Below, piece after piece: positions 9,334 to 21,804 of a DNA stretch of 47,250 bases. Below the pieces are notes generated by a model. It worked only from the letters and a program-made list of their open reading frames with translations. It was not told the origin of the DNA and made no database searches. The position numbers were made by a program, and so were the translations under genes. The stretch lies in assembly GCA_016098155.1 (NCBI GenBank), contig JAAAJB010000258.1, positions 1 through 47,250 on the forward strand, read 5' to 3'. Source of the stretch: Actinomortierella ambigua. Its lineage: Eukaryota; Mortierellomycota; Mortierellomycetes; Mortierellales; Mortierellaceae. Position 1 is the first letter of the stretch. The number at the start of each line of letters is the position of its first letter.

Positions 9334-12300
9334 TTCCCCTCTTTTGACACCCTTTTGGTTCAGCCCACAAGCATTTGCCCCTTGTACGGTAGATCAAGAG
9401 TCCTCTGCACCCAAGGCAACGTTGACAGCACAATGCCTTCCTTACATCACGTCAACAATTGTCTCCGCCAACGACGAGTGGAATCTCACTGGAGAGGAAT
9501 ACATCAAAGAGGTTCTCGAATCGGAATCACACGATAGGATGGCACATGTGACGCATGACCATGAGCAACGTGTGCACTATGACTCTTTTCGACCCATTTT
9601 TACCAAGCACAAAGGAGAGAACGATGGACAATCCTCTGCAGAGGTTAACCTGGAGTTGATCGAACTTTTGCTCGACACTTTATACCCAACCACTCCGCGG
9701 TACAAGATCCACGCGGACGCCTCAGGTGCAACACAATTGGAGCTCGTTCATAAGGCAGAAGATTCAACTTCAGCGAAACATCCAGCACAAGCGCCGGCCA
9801 ATATCGCCAAGACGACCAGTATAATTGAGTCGGACCGTGCCTACTACTGCATCTCCCCACACCGTCTCGGAGGCTCGCTGGGCCTGACTACCTTGGACAA
9901 TCTGCTTCGCTTTCACCCTGGAGCTCTTGATACCTCGCTCAAGAAGGGCTTTTTGGCATATCAACTCATCAAGGCAGTAAAAGGCTTACACAGTAAAGGT
10001 CTCATCCACGGAAAGTATGTCCATTCTTTTTTTTCCCTTTGCCTGAACCTCGCACTGGAATAGCTCCGCACTTTAGTTCTTGTCATTGACCTCAGCCCTG
10101 TACCCGGGTTTATCTTTCACAATAGCTTGCGTGCCTCCAACGTGTATATCGATGAGAACCTTTGGGTCGCCCTAACAGGCATCCAGTGCTCTGTACCATA
10201 TGAGAATGATCAAACAACACAGCAACCGAATCCGCCGACACCTAATTCGTTTTATCCTCAGCATTTACCCAGGGGTATGGGATCCACGTGATTTTGGAGT
10301 ATCGACCTATGCAGGACCACGGGATCGCTTCTAACGATAGCATCATTGTGGTCCATTGACTTAGAGATGCGGGAGGACTCTGTCGTGATGAAGTGGGCCA
10401 GGGGCGAGATTTCAAACTTCACTTACTTGATGATCCTCAACCATGCAGCCGGTAAGTACTATCCAATCTACTTCTTTGTCCTGGTGTCGTCCTTCATACG
10501 TAAGTATTACAAAAGAGAGCCTGCGATTTATTACTCACATAGCCCCTTCCTTCTTGTGTTGTAGGTCGGCGATATGGAGATCCCAACTTTCACCCAATCT
10601 TCCCATGGATCACCGATTTTAAGGGGGAGCGTGTGTCCGATGGCTGGCGAGATTTGAGTAAGACAAAGTACCGGATCAACAAGGGCGACCACCAGTTGGA
10701 TGCAACGTTTGAAGGACCCATCCCTCATCACATCTCGGAGACATGGTCGGACATCACCTACTATATGTACAGATCACGGCAAGTGTCCGTCCCCGTACTA
10801 TGCCAGTTTGTGCGGTCCAAGTATGAGCCCAACGAGTACATGCCGACCATCATGCGCTACTACCAGTGGACGCCCGAGGAGTGTATCCCAGAGTTTTACT
10901 TTGACCCTTCCATTTTTAAGTCGATCCACCCGGACATGGCCGACCTGGGCCTTCCTAAATGGGCTTCTTCACCCGATGACTTTATACGACAACACCGTGA
11001 GGCTCTGGAAGGCGAGCATGTATCAGCCCATCTTCACCACTGGATCGACCTGACGTTTGGGTACAACCTGACGGGCGAGAGTGGAGTGGCCGCCAAGAAT
11101 GTGGCCTTGTCCATGTTGCCCGGTCAGAGTGCCTTCACCAAGAACAGTATCGTGCAGCTGTTTACGGATCCACACCCACAACGGATGACCAACTGGTCGA
11201 TGGCCAAGCAAAAATTTTTGGTCTGGCAAGCGCAACCGCATTCGGCGATGGAACGAGCGTCGCAGATCAACAAACGTCGCAGCTTTTATAGACCACAGCC
11301 GGACAAGGGTCAGTTTGTGGACAAGGTGTCCGACTTACTCTTCCGACCCACGACCGGGCCTGTGCGGGCCAAGTCTTTGCGCCAGGCCGGTGGTGCTGGT
11401 GGTGCTGGTACCGGATCCAGACCAGCGTCCGTCATCTCGCTATCAGGTGCGGATTTCCGCCCTCAACCACCGCCTTTGCAACAGCCACAGCCATTGCCCC
11501 ACTCGTTGGTCAGAGCAGGTCATCCGGCCCATGCACTGATTCATGCGTCTGGGAGCCCCAGTCCCGAGCAACAATTGCAGCAACTCCAGCTACAGCTACA
11601 GACACCGCTACCACAGCAACAGCAGGTGGCTGTTGGTGTATGGCCACGCCCTGACAGTACGACGCCAGGCAGTGGTGGCATTGTTAGCGGAGGTAGCAGT
11701 AGTGTTGTTGGCGGCAGTGGGAGCGGTAGTGGCAGTGGCAGTGGTGGGACTGGAGGAGGAGGAGGAGGGGGCGGTGGACAAATACTCCCGATCGAGTTAC
11801 CGCTGGAGATGGGAGACGAAGCGTTCACGGAGGAGCTGGAGCATTTTGAACGGACGAGCGGATTTGGGATCCAATACCACTTTCTGAACAAGATTCAGGT
11901 GCAGGATCGGTATCGGATGAAAGAAGAAGAAAAGCCGGTGTTGGAGGAGTCAATCCCTGTGGAGGAGACATTTGCGTACATGCAGAGCCGAGATGTAGAG
12001 TGTCTAGGCGAGCTGTTGGAGCAGATTTACCTTGCGGACGAAATTCCGAACAACCGGATCGCGATGATCCGACGGAAAGGGGCCACGATCGAAGATCTGT
12101 CACGCCAGAAGAAGGTAAAAAAAAAAAAAAAAAAAAAAAAATTATTAGTAAAATACCACAAAAAAAAAAAAACAATAAAAATTTATAATTATTTANNNNN
12201 NNNNNAAAAAAAAAAAGGCCGCTCCGTTTCTGGAAAACGCATGAGCACCTTTGGAATATGCCGAAAAGATTACCAATTTTTTAAAACAAAATGTTTGATT

Positions 12301-13873
12301 CTCACTAGGTTCCCATTGCAGTGTCAGGAGCCATTCAAGCAATGCTCTCACGGAACTGGCAATCGCGACCAACTGTAGACGATCTTCTCCAGAGGTCGCT
12401 CCCATCTATTTCTCCCGACACGCCTTCGATATCCATGTTTGTACCTGGGGTGATTGGCGAGATTTACGACTTTTTGGCTTCGTTCTATGTCAGGTACAAA
12501 TTCATCTTAAATATGAGTGTCGGCCTTTTCACTCAACGGGTTTTTTTACAAGTCTGTTTGGCTAATGCATTTTCTTTCGTTGTTTTGACCGATTGGATAG
12601 TGACACAACGAAGCAGATGGCTTTGGCCAATAAGTGGATCGGGAGCATCTGTGGATTTGACGACGAGATCTTTGACATTGTGCTACCAGTCTATGTGCAT
12701 CTGTTTACCAACGAAGATACACGAGTGGCTGCGTTGCCACTTTTCCCAAAGTTGGCGCAGCAGCTTGGCATTGAGAGGACGACTTCTCTCTTGCTTCAAC
12801 CAATCATTGTCCTATTTGAGGTAAGAGAATGCGACGGGAGGGGATGCGAGGGTCTAGTAGATAGCTCGACTTTTCCTGGTCTAAAACCGCTATAGTATCA
12901 TGCAACCATACCTAACTTGTCCTCTTCAATCTCCTCCTCTCCCGCCTTATCTCGTGGCAAATTGATTCATGTAGTCTACAAAGCCCTCGCTCCCTCAAGA
13001 ACTCTTCAGCGCTGATGTGACAAGCGAATTTCTGCGACGATTCAGTACCACGACTTTTCTTCAGCAGTTGTTCCCGTTCTATCTCGAGGCTTTGGCTCTT
13101 CCTTATGAAGACCAGCCTCTAGCATCGACCTTTTCGGAACCGGTTACTAAGGATAATGCCTCCTCCTCGGCATCGTCATCCGTGGAGACGACCACGGCCG
13201 CCGCAGCAGCTACCAATGCTATAGCAGCTTCGCCGGAGGTCCACGAGGAGCATAACCATTATCTCAGCGCAAAGAATGGCAAGCTTGTTTCGGATGCATT
13301 TGTCGGTATTTGGTAAGGACCTTGTCTGTAGTGGTGATGGTGAGGGGAGATGTGTGTGTATGTGCAATATGTTTTGAGGGTGTTCTCAGAGCAAACTTGC
13401 TAATTCGCCCTCCCTTTTTTTTCCTGATAAAGTCGCTCACTAGGTGTCATTCTCACCTCGAAGCATGTTATGCGCCCATTCTCCAAGCTTGCATACAAAG
13501 AGTCCACCTCGCTGCCGCTCATAAGCTCGACTCTAAGCGAAATCGGTATGTGTGGTTGACTGTCTTGAATCATCCAGTAGAAAACGTCTATTCAATCGGC
13601 AGGAAATCATGGCCCTACTGATACAAAACCATTTTCCACGCTTAGCTCGAGAGTTTGGATCGACGTTTGCGGCGGTTCAGTTTAATCATATCGTCCACCT
13701 GATGGACTCTACGCAAAGGTTCACCGGGGACAAGAAATGGAACACACTCAGGAACCTACTGGGGCTGACGTCTGTGGTAAATGACAAGAGGCAGAAAGAT
13801 GTCGATGCATTTGGTTTTCTTTTCGACTTGCTATATTGACGATTGAACACTCATCCTAATCTTCATATGTTTC

Positions 13874-13908
<35 letters not shown>

Positions 13909-16900
13909 AATACACACAAAGCTCGTCTCACACATGTATGAAGATCAACTAGTAGCCGAGCTCAAGAATGACGGAGCACGCGTGTTGACAAAGCTAGTGG
14001 TGATTGACCGAGGGATCAAAGGGACAGGCCACAACCACAACCATCACAACAACAATACGTTGGAGCGCGTCCGGTCAGGCACGCCTGAACTTCACCGGCG
14101 CTCGAGCCAAAAGTCTGAGCTGCGAAATCGTGCTGTCGGGGGCGGTGCCAAGGCGGAGAGTAATCCAGCCGGCCACAGCCACGGCGGTAAGAACGGCACT
14201 GGTGGCAGCCATGAGCAGCCGGGCAACAAGCCGGCGGCGGCGGCCAGTTCATCGGCGGGTGTGGCCGGCCATAAACATGAGAACGGGGTGCCTCCGCACC
14301 CTCGGCTGGTGGTGACGCGAAGAGTGATTGAGCTGCTTTTGCAGCTGAGCTATTCGCTATCTCTGGCCGATTGGGAGGGCAATGTAAGTTTTTTTGGGTT
14401 CTTCTTGTTGAGTAGAGTGAGATATGAGCATGGATATGTTCAGGACAACACAAACATCTTCCATATGTTCGAGACTTGATATCTGCTGATGACTGTTGAT
14501 AATGGCTCCTACTTAGGTTGCACCAATCCTGGTGGAGTACTTTAATGGCTTCATTGGCGACTTGGATGAGTATAATCCCAAGACCTTGAGCCCACTGGAG
14601 ATTGAACGCAAAGACCTGGTATGTATTTTTCACAAAGTTGGAAGATAATCACCCTGAACATCTGAATGTTACTTAAAGGCTCTAATGCCATGGCATGGAT
14701 TTTATGCTATAGATGATGTACACATATGGGCAGCTGTGCGGATGTGTTGGTCAAGAAACTATGCAGCGTTTGATTGTCACAAGGTATGGAACTCCTCCAT
14801 TTACTACATTCCACTGCACCACCCTCAGGACACCCAAAGAGATGAAAAAAAAAGCCCGATGTATGTATTGAGCTTCAGCTAATGAGAAGATCAAAACTTC
14901 TTTCTGTTTATATCTTGGCCCTTCTCCCCTAAACTCAGCGAGACAATCGAACGGATGATTGCCGTCAAGTTGGCGTCGTTGGAGTTTGGAAACTCGCCAC
15001 TGCGATCGTTGGGGAGTGTGACAGCGACAGGCAAGTTTGTGATGGGGTCATCGTCGTCGTCCATTTCGTCAGCGACGACATCGTCCTCGACTTCGCTCTG
15101 GCAGCAGCACAGGGACAACCAACAAGGACTGGGAGGAGGAGGAGGAAAGGATCTGTTGGCAGGGGGATCGCGCAAGTCGTTCTCGACCAAGGATTTCTGG
15201 TCGGCCACGTCGGCTGGCATGTCCAAGGCACTGTCGTTGTTTGACTCCAGCAAGGGCCGACAACAGTCGACCACCACCACGAACCCTTCAAGCAGTAGTG
15301 GTACGCTCCTCTCGAATGCAAACTTGAACGCTCACACCGCTATGGGCAGCCTTAGTGGGGCCACGGCTAGCATCCACACCCCGATGAACGGTGTTAGTGG
15401 TGGTGGTGGCCGTGGACCGGTGTCGCACTCGAGCAGCGTCTTGACGTATGGTAATGGTGCCGGCGTTACCATCTCTGCTACGCAAGGTGTAACGGCTTCG
15501 ATGGCTGGCCTGGCACTTGTTGCGACAGGGGGTGGCAGTGGAGGCGGCACTCCTGTCGGAGGTCTTGTCATGGCCAATCAGGACGTCCATATGGCTCTGC
15601 ATACGGAGAGATCTGAAGACTCGGCAGGGTCAGGCAATGCGGATTCGGTCAAGTCTCCCACGGATGTCCAGTCAACTGGATCCATGTCTCCTGTTTTAGG
15701 CTCTGCACCTGTGATCAGGTATTTTTTTTTTTGGCAATTGGACGGCATCGAAAGAGAGTCTGTCTGTAACGAGTCCATGTTCTGATCAGCACATCTAACC
15801 TCTTTTATGATTTCTGTACTGATTTCTCTCCTCTTTTTTCTTCTTCTACTTCGCCGTACTGTGGAGCAGCAGGAGAACGAGAAAGGTCTTTGGAAATGGC
15901 AGCAAGTCAAAAGCACATGCAAGGCAGGAGCAGCTCAGGTAAAAGGAGGAGGTGAAGGAAGATCTTTCTTTTATGCTGACAAAAGACTGTGGCCGATTCA
16001 CCCTTTGACAATCTCCTTGTCCCCTTTGTATCTACTGTTTAATTTCTTAATATAGCAACTGGAATCGATTCCTGTCGACCAACCAAGAAGAGATGGCCAA
16101 GTCTGAACAATTTGCGTTCAATGACTGGAAGCTACAAGGGTTGGAAGGGCACGTGTCTGCGATCCGATCGATTGCGACGAACGAGTACCAAAGAATCCTG
16201 GCGACCGGGTCCAAGGACCGGACAGTGAAGTTATGGTCATTGGACATCCATCGGATGATTGAGAACGCCGACTACGCAGATGCTCGGACAGGATGCCTGA
16301 TGACTTACAATGGCCACCGTCGAGGCGCAGTGTTTGACCTGCATTTTGCTACGGGTGGAGGGCCCAATGGCACAGGTGACATTGTTGCTAGCTGTGATGG
16401 TCAAATCCATGTAAGCTGCAAGCACGGCAAGGGGTGATGCCACTCTTTTAGGTGGTGTTGGGTATGAAAAAAGGTCTTATTGGCTTCCACTCACCCTTTG
16501 TTCCAACGTTGCTCCTCTTCTCTGATAGCTTTGGGAGCCCGAGACAGGCAAGAACATCCATCACTTTTTGCCAGGCAAGAGCGCGGTGACTTCGATGATA
16601 CCCATTCACCGGTCGCGATACATTGTCGCCGGCCATTATGACACCACTCTCAGGTAAGAATGCAAATTGCCTTCCAAAGAAGAAGAAAGAAGCAGCACCT
16701 ACAAGCGGCACCATTCGCAAGACCACCTTTTAATCGCCCTTTTTCGCCCTACGTGTATATTTTTCAGCTTTTTAGACAGCCATAACCGAAGCAGCATGCA
16801 CAGCTGGCGATCGACGAGTTCCGTCGGGGTGACAATCAAGGCGGTGAAGACGAATGCTAGCGAGACATTGATTGCGACGGCATTTTCGAATGGAACGGTG

Positions 16901-17410
16901 TCGCTACTAGAGTCGCGAACGGGGACGATGGTGGCGAACTGGCGGGTGTCGGACAATGAGGTGACGCAGATGGCATTCTATACCAACGATCTGCTGATTA
17001 CATCGGCGGCGGCGGATCACATGGTGTGCATCTGGGACGTACAGACGCTGGCGCTGGTGAAGACGATCCGGAGCGCGTCGGATATTGTGGCACTGGAAAT
17101 CTTTAAGGATGAGATCATTACTGTGCATCATAACAACTCGATTTCGTTCACACCGATAAACGACGACGTAAGTGAGGGATGAATGGAAGAAAGAAAGTGG
17201 CTCATATGATCCCAATGTAGGTTGCTAGCGCCCTAACGGTCTTTTTTTTTCCTCCCAATTCTCCGCCTGTCTGAAATCTAGCCACTAGCCTATACTTCCA
17301 AGTTCAGGAGCAATATGGTGCGGTCCCCAATCGGCACGATCAAGATCCTTCCCATGAACCAGCTGCTCGTATTAGGATGCGCTGAAGGAGATTTGTACTT
17401 GTATTCCTAA
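8743..17410 (+). CDS. WDR81: WDR81-like protein: pseudokinase + BEACH + WD40 repeats
   Basis: Twenty exons: 8743-8865, 9028-9194, 9364-10014, 10126-10274, 10365-10451, 10565-12114, 12309-12493, 12601-12820, 12975-13312, 13433-13545, 13646-13776, 13922-14383, 14517-14618, 14713-14783, 14939-15718, 15870-15938, 16056-16410, 16529-16653, 16768-17167, 17282-17410; phases agree and give 2,068 aa (human WDR81 about 1,940). In order: a kinase-like module with LAYQLIKAVKGLHSKGLIHG and, across an intron, HGNLRASN in place of catalytic HRD (about 295-320), so catalytically dead; the BEACH domain (about 365-555: GEISNFTYLM, RYGDPNFHPIFPW, GWRDLSKTKYRINKGD, HHWIDLTFGY); Gly/Ser/Gln-rich insert; helical repeats; and C-terminal WD40 repeats from about 1,735 (GSKDRTVKLW, VASCDGQIH, ADHMVCIWD). 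In animals WDR81 with WDR91 restrains the class III PI3-kinase complex on endosomes and assists aggregate autophagy. Exon 11 is the weakest exon: an alternative acceptor at 13602 adds EIMALLIQNHF but breaks the phase. Intron 6 contains the sequence gap. Confidence 0.85.
9289..9331. repeat. (CT)n microsatellite in WDR81 intron 2
   Basis: About 21 CT units directly upstream of the acceptor of exon 3, so it may double as the polypyrimidine tract. Length is likely to vary between strains. Confidence 0.9.
12196..12205. other. Assembly gap (10 N) within WDR81 intron 6
   Basis: Ten N bases are flanked by long A runs (about 12117-12139 on the left, 12206-12216 on the right). The flanking exons (ending 12114, starting 12309) join in phase and read on through the family, so the gap sits inside an intron. 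The true gap length is unknown. Confidence 0.95.
13873..13909. repeat. (CAA)n microsatellite in WDR81 intron 11
   Basis: About 12 CAA units just upstream of exon 12, between the donor at 13777 and the acceptor at 13921. If the acceptor lay further upstream the repeat would encode polyglutamine, but the phase-consistent model leaves it intronic. Confidence 0.85.
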
Positions 17411-17435
17411 GCTGCAAGGGCTAAACCTACGTATC

Positions 17436-17441
17436 AATAAA
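17436..17441 (+). terminator. AATAAA polyadenylation signal of the WDR81-like gene
   Basis: Canonical hexamer 25 bases after the stop codon at 17410. Confidence 0.55.
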
Positions 17442-18335
17442 TGACATTGAACTACAGAGATAAAGAGGATGTCATGAATGAGCATGGTCAAAAAGCGTCA
17501 ATACACTACTTGGCAATACGGAATGTTCTGGACTGTGAAAATATTGCATCAAGTCCGATCTGTTAAACATCCGGGTATTCCATTGGTAGCTAGATCCGTT
17601 TTGTATTCGATCTGCAATGCACCGTATCCGCTAAGCGTCCTTTCTGTGAAGCGTCTAAATCGTTGAGCACTCGTGCCATAACCAATCCGATCCGTCAATC
17701 CGCGAACAATTCGTGTTATCAGACATTCGATGAATCTCCCCACAATCCGTCCCGAGTATTCGTTAGCACACCATTGGTGGGTAGGTCCGTTCATCCGGGC
17801 ACACCGTTTATAGATCACTGCTTGTTTGGAGATCTCTGACGGTATATACTCTTTCTTTCACCAAAGGCATCAATGCTCCGTACCAGTCTATAAATATCGG
17901 GTCAAAGTCTAATATATGATCGTCTATGTATATAAACGAAGGACATATCCCTCTATCTGTCCTCCCAAACACCATTTACATCACTTTCTCATTGAATCTA
18001 ATGGCTTTCCACGCGCCTGCACTATGTCTATTCAATCAACACGAATGGACGCTCTTACTTCGGCGTCGATCAACATGCTCATGATGCGCTCAATCCCTGA
18101 AGAGAAGTCTCGACGATAGCAAGACGGGCCAGGGACGTCGTGACCTCCTTGCGAAGAAGCGTCGGATCTTTACCCACGCTTTCATCTCCTGCTTTGTTCA
18201 CTCTCGAACCCACTTTCCAGCCCATTGCCTCGCACCTCCTCCTTTATGGTGCACAAAGTTGTCGCACGAGCCTTCGGCAGCTTCTTCACCCCTAACCCCC
18301 CACACGCATTCATGGAAGGCCTACGCACTAAGTGA

Positions 18336-18629
18336 ATTAGGCCACGGGCGTCTATTTCTTCGGTTGCCGATCAGGCGACCAGGTCGACAGTATGGCTGAA
18401 CGACGTTACTCAGATTTGCGCGTACTTCCACCAACTCGGCTGTGCGGCACTCCCGGATACTGGGACAATCAAGTCTTTACCAAAAACACAATCAAGTGTT
18501 TTGTTAAAAGTAGTACACAATACGTACCCGAAAACACTTTCGAGTGTTTTGTATCCAATTGTACTGGGAGATGTGGACCCAATCTACATCACCCAAGCTC
18601 GCAAGCCAAGAGAAAGAGCCGCAAAATAA
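18336..18629 (+). other. Open 97-codon segment without a start codon, possible gene relic
   Basis: The frame is open from just after a TGA (18333-18335) to TAA at 18627-18629. The peptide has ordinary composition: STVWLNDVTQICAYFHQLGC, GTIKSLPKTQSSVLLKVV, YPKTLSSVLYPIVLGDVD, QARKPRERAAK. It contains the near-duplicate PKTQSSVL / PKTLSSVL. The same bases form two hairpins: AAAACAC...GTGTTTT at 18483-18502 and a perfect AAAACACT-TTCG-AGTGTTTT at 18531-18550. No ATG precedes it in frame. It may be a fragment of a decayed element or an internal exon. Family not recognised. Confidence 0.35.
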
Positions 18630-19437
18630 TGCGGTGGCTCTTGAACAGAGCCACTCTGCGTGCCGCCCTTTATGAACGATGCAGATCCTCCCTCATCCCG
18701 TCTGCCTTGCCTCTGTCTGGAACGCCCCCCTCCACCTGACCACGCTCTCCGTGTAATACGCCAGGGATACGCTCGCATGCATGAAATTTTACTGGACGAG
18801 AATAGGGATAAACGACCTCGCAATTCCCAGCGTCGACATGTTCAGACCACTAGCAAAGCGAACGTTTATCCTCCAGCACCGACCAGCTCTACTACCCGCC
18901 CACATTGGCATCTTTGATGTCATGTGGGTTCTTAATGCACCCACCCCCTACGGGTGGTTCCTAATTTATAGCGAGCAATTTAATTCTTTATTTCACTATC
19001 TCGTACCCAACTGTCCACACAATGTAGACGAAGATGAAGAAAGCAATGAGGGTTTAGAGACGTCAGGAAATACATAGACTTGGATGTGCAGATAGTTCAC
19101 AACGTTGTGGACTCGAGCATGATGAGTAAGATGTATTTGTGAAGTCTCGCATTCTGATCATTTGTTTGTCTGTTATTCAGGAGAAAAACAGACTAGAGCC
19201 GCAGAGCCCGTCCACAGTTTGGCGACGTTAGTACTACAACTGGTGAGCCCACCCCCCCCACACACACTCTCTCAACACGCAGGTTTGCATTGTGCCCTTG
19301 ATTCACACCCAGAGCATCAAAGCGTTTTATATGTACAACAGATAGAGAGGGGTGGTTGGCATGTGCAAGACACGGGGGCGGGGAGACTACGTGTATGGTA
19401 TCGAGAAAAAGAAATAACTTTCTTTTGCTTTCTTCTT

Positions 19438-21804
19438 TTAATACGAGTAGCGGAAGTCAGGGTGACGGTCGCAGAGCTCTTCACCCTCAGCCGCCCTAGC
19501 ACGCTCCTCAGGCGAGAGTCTGTCACGACGGCGGTTCTCACGGATATACAGGAAACGGAGCACGAAGGACGCGCAACCTGCCACGAATGTGAGCGCTGCC
19601 GAGATGGTATGACCGCGAGTGTAGAGCGGTGCATCCTCTGCGCGATAGCTAATTTTTCAAGGAGGTCAAGCCATGGTAGAAGATGGTCGGGTAACAAACA
19701 AAAATTATGAGTTTTTTTTTAAAAGAAAGAGTTGAACCATTGTGTCGTCCTTGGACGTTCCAACCAGGAGCTTGAACACTTACATGAACGAGCCGAGGAC
19801 GCCGCCAACGCATCCTACACTCACAATCAGTCCAATGGCCACCGCTTTCTTAGTGTGGCCACCAAAGTTTGACTAGAGGTGTCATGAATATTTGGAGGAA
19901 GGGGGTGGTGGCGCGGTTAACGTTTTATGATCGATTTGACATGAGGATTTGAAAGATAGTGAGTACAACCAAAAAAAAGGGGGAGGGGAGGGGGAGCAAA
20001 CAAAACTTACCGAGAACCAGGAGAACATAGCAGGAGCCGAAGAAAAGACGCCACAAGTCGTGATGGTGAGACAGACATAGCGAACAGCAGGCGAATGGTT
20101 CCGGAAAACGATGAGCAGGACGTATCCAAGAGAACCCACCCAGGAAGGAATCACACAGAAGATGGCGCGAGCTTGGTACCGGTCAGACAGGAAAGCGCAA
20201 GTCAGGCAGGTCAGAGCTGCACAAAAGAATGCTGGCGCAGACTTTTTTCCAGTCCAAAGGGATAGGCAATGGGGGGAGGGAGAGGGAAGGACGATGAAAA
20301 AGAGGCGCGAGGCGTTAGACGGTAAAACTATTGCAAAAACAGGGGGGGGGGCATAATATTTGGATGCTCTTGTTCACCTGATTGTTGTACTAGCATACCA
20401 TGAGTTGTGTAATCACCGGGTCGTACTTGAAGCTGAGGACAATGGAGGGGATGAACAGCGAAAGGGCAAACAGTGGCGCGGAACCCATAAAGTAGCCAAT
20501 GATGTACATGTAGACTTGCCAGTCGGTCACAGCCATTCTGAACTGTGTCCAGCTAAAGTGTTCCTCCTTCGCCGGACCAGCATCTCTTCGTAGACGGGCG
20601 ACCTGCAGCTCCCGCTCCGCCTGAGTCAGAAACCATGCCGTGGCGGGACTCTGAGGAAGACCAAAGTACGCCAGCGGGACCAGGCAAATCGTGAACAGAC
20701 CTTCCAAAAGGAAAATCCATTGCCTAAAGACGGAAGGGGGGGGGGTAAGACAGAACTCATCCAGTTTTTAGCAAAAGAAAAAAGATGGACAGAGACGCCA
20801 GTGCGAAAGAAAGAACGACAATGATAGCTACTTTACCATCCTTCCAAGTTGGCTTTGCCGTGCAGCTTCGAGATACCATAGGCAAGAATACCGGAGAAGG
20901 CGCCAGCAAAGGAGGCCATGGAGAAGAAGAGGCCATTGCGGAGAGCCATCTCGCGCTTGGTGTACCAAACACTAATCATGTAAATGACACCAGGAAGGAG
21001 ACCGGCCTCAGCGACACCCAGGAAGAAGCGGGCTGCCATCAATGACCCTGCGTTGTTGGCGGCAGCCATGGCCATCATAATACCACCCCAGACAACAATG
21101 ACTAGGGAAATCCAGATCTTGGGACCCAGCAGCTTTAGCTAGAAATGTTATTCGGTACGCAAAGGGGGGGGGAGTGGGGGAGCACCATAAGTGGAAGATA
21201 GGGGGGTGGTCAGCACCATACAAACAACCAAAAAGAGCACAGATACTTGTTAGCACCAAGGTCGAGGTACAATTTCTCACGGGAAAAAAAACACGATTTT
21301 GAAAGACCTTACCATAACATTCGACGGGATCTCGAAGAGGATATAGCCAATAAAGAACACCGTCAGTGCCATGTTAAACTGGTTTGATGTGATCCCAAGG
21401 GACTTTTCGATGCCTGCAACCTTGGCGTTGCCTTTTACAGGTGAGGAGTAACAGACGACAAGGAAAGGGAAAAAAGGATAGTAGAGAATGTTAGTGCCGC
21501 TACGCCGAATATGGTGCGATAGTAGCGTGTAAAATCCCTCCCTCCTCCATGGAAAGCTCATAGCCCTCCCCTCAACCTCTCAAATGTAAGAATAGCACCA
21601 GCCATTACCAATGTTAACGCGGTCAATGAACGAGAACAAGTAGAGAAGGGAGAAGATGGGGATGAGATGCAAGTCTGCCTTGCGGCGAACGCGGCGGATT
21701 TCGAGCGAGTTGGGGTCAAAATCCGAGATGACTGAGCCGTCTTCCATCTTCTCCGCCTTTTGGTAGAGCTCGTCCACCTCTAGTTTTTGGGAGGATTGCG
21801 ACAT
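19438..21804 (-). CDS. Major facilitator transporter, anion:cation symporter (Dal5/allantoate permease) family
   Basis: Seven exons on the minus strand: 21609-21804, 21313-21431, 20837-21138, 20399-20723, 20011-20241, 19784-19872, 19438-19648; phases agree, 490 aa, the usual size. The family imports small organic anions such as allantoate, nicotinate, pantothenate or biotin across the plasma membrane with protons. Signs: a hydrophilic N-terminus MSQSSQKLEVDELYQKAEKM; TM1 with LLYLFSFIDRVNIGNAKVAG, the hallmark of this family; EIPSNVM; FLGVAEAGLLPGVIYMISVW with the downstream basic KRE; WQWIFLLEG; a central loop with PATAWFLTQAERE; then the second half, ending in RAAEGEELCDRHPDFRYSY, a tail typical of Dal5-like proteins. 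Substrate cannot be told from sequence. Exon 5 uses an A-rich acceptor (AAAAAAG at 20242), chosen because it restores SAPAFFCAALTCLTCAFLSD in phase. Confidence 0.85.

Larger units (their letters stand above)
17411..19437. other. Gene-poor region between WDR81-like and MFS transporter genes
   Basis: Apart from the polyadenylation signal and the open segment at 18336-18629 (separate entry), no gene is supported. Between 17570 and 17810 the motif TCCGT recurs several times (GATCCGT, AATCCGT, GGTCCGT). Near 18023 a short frame (MSIQSTRMDALTSASINMLM) and at 18781 a longer one (starting MKFYWTRIGINDLAIPSVDM) look protein-like but lack homology I recognise. Together with 18336-18629 they may be remains of a decayed gene or mobile element. 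Confidence 0.35.
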
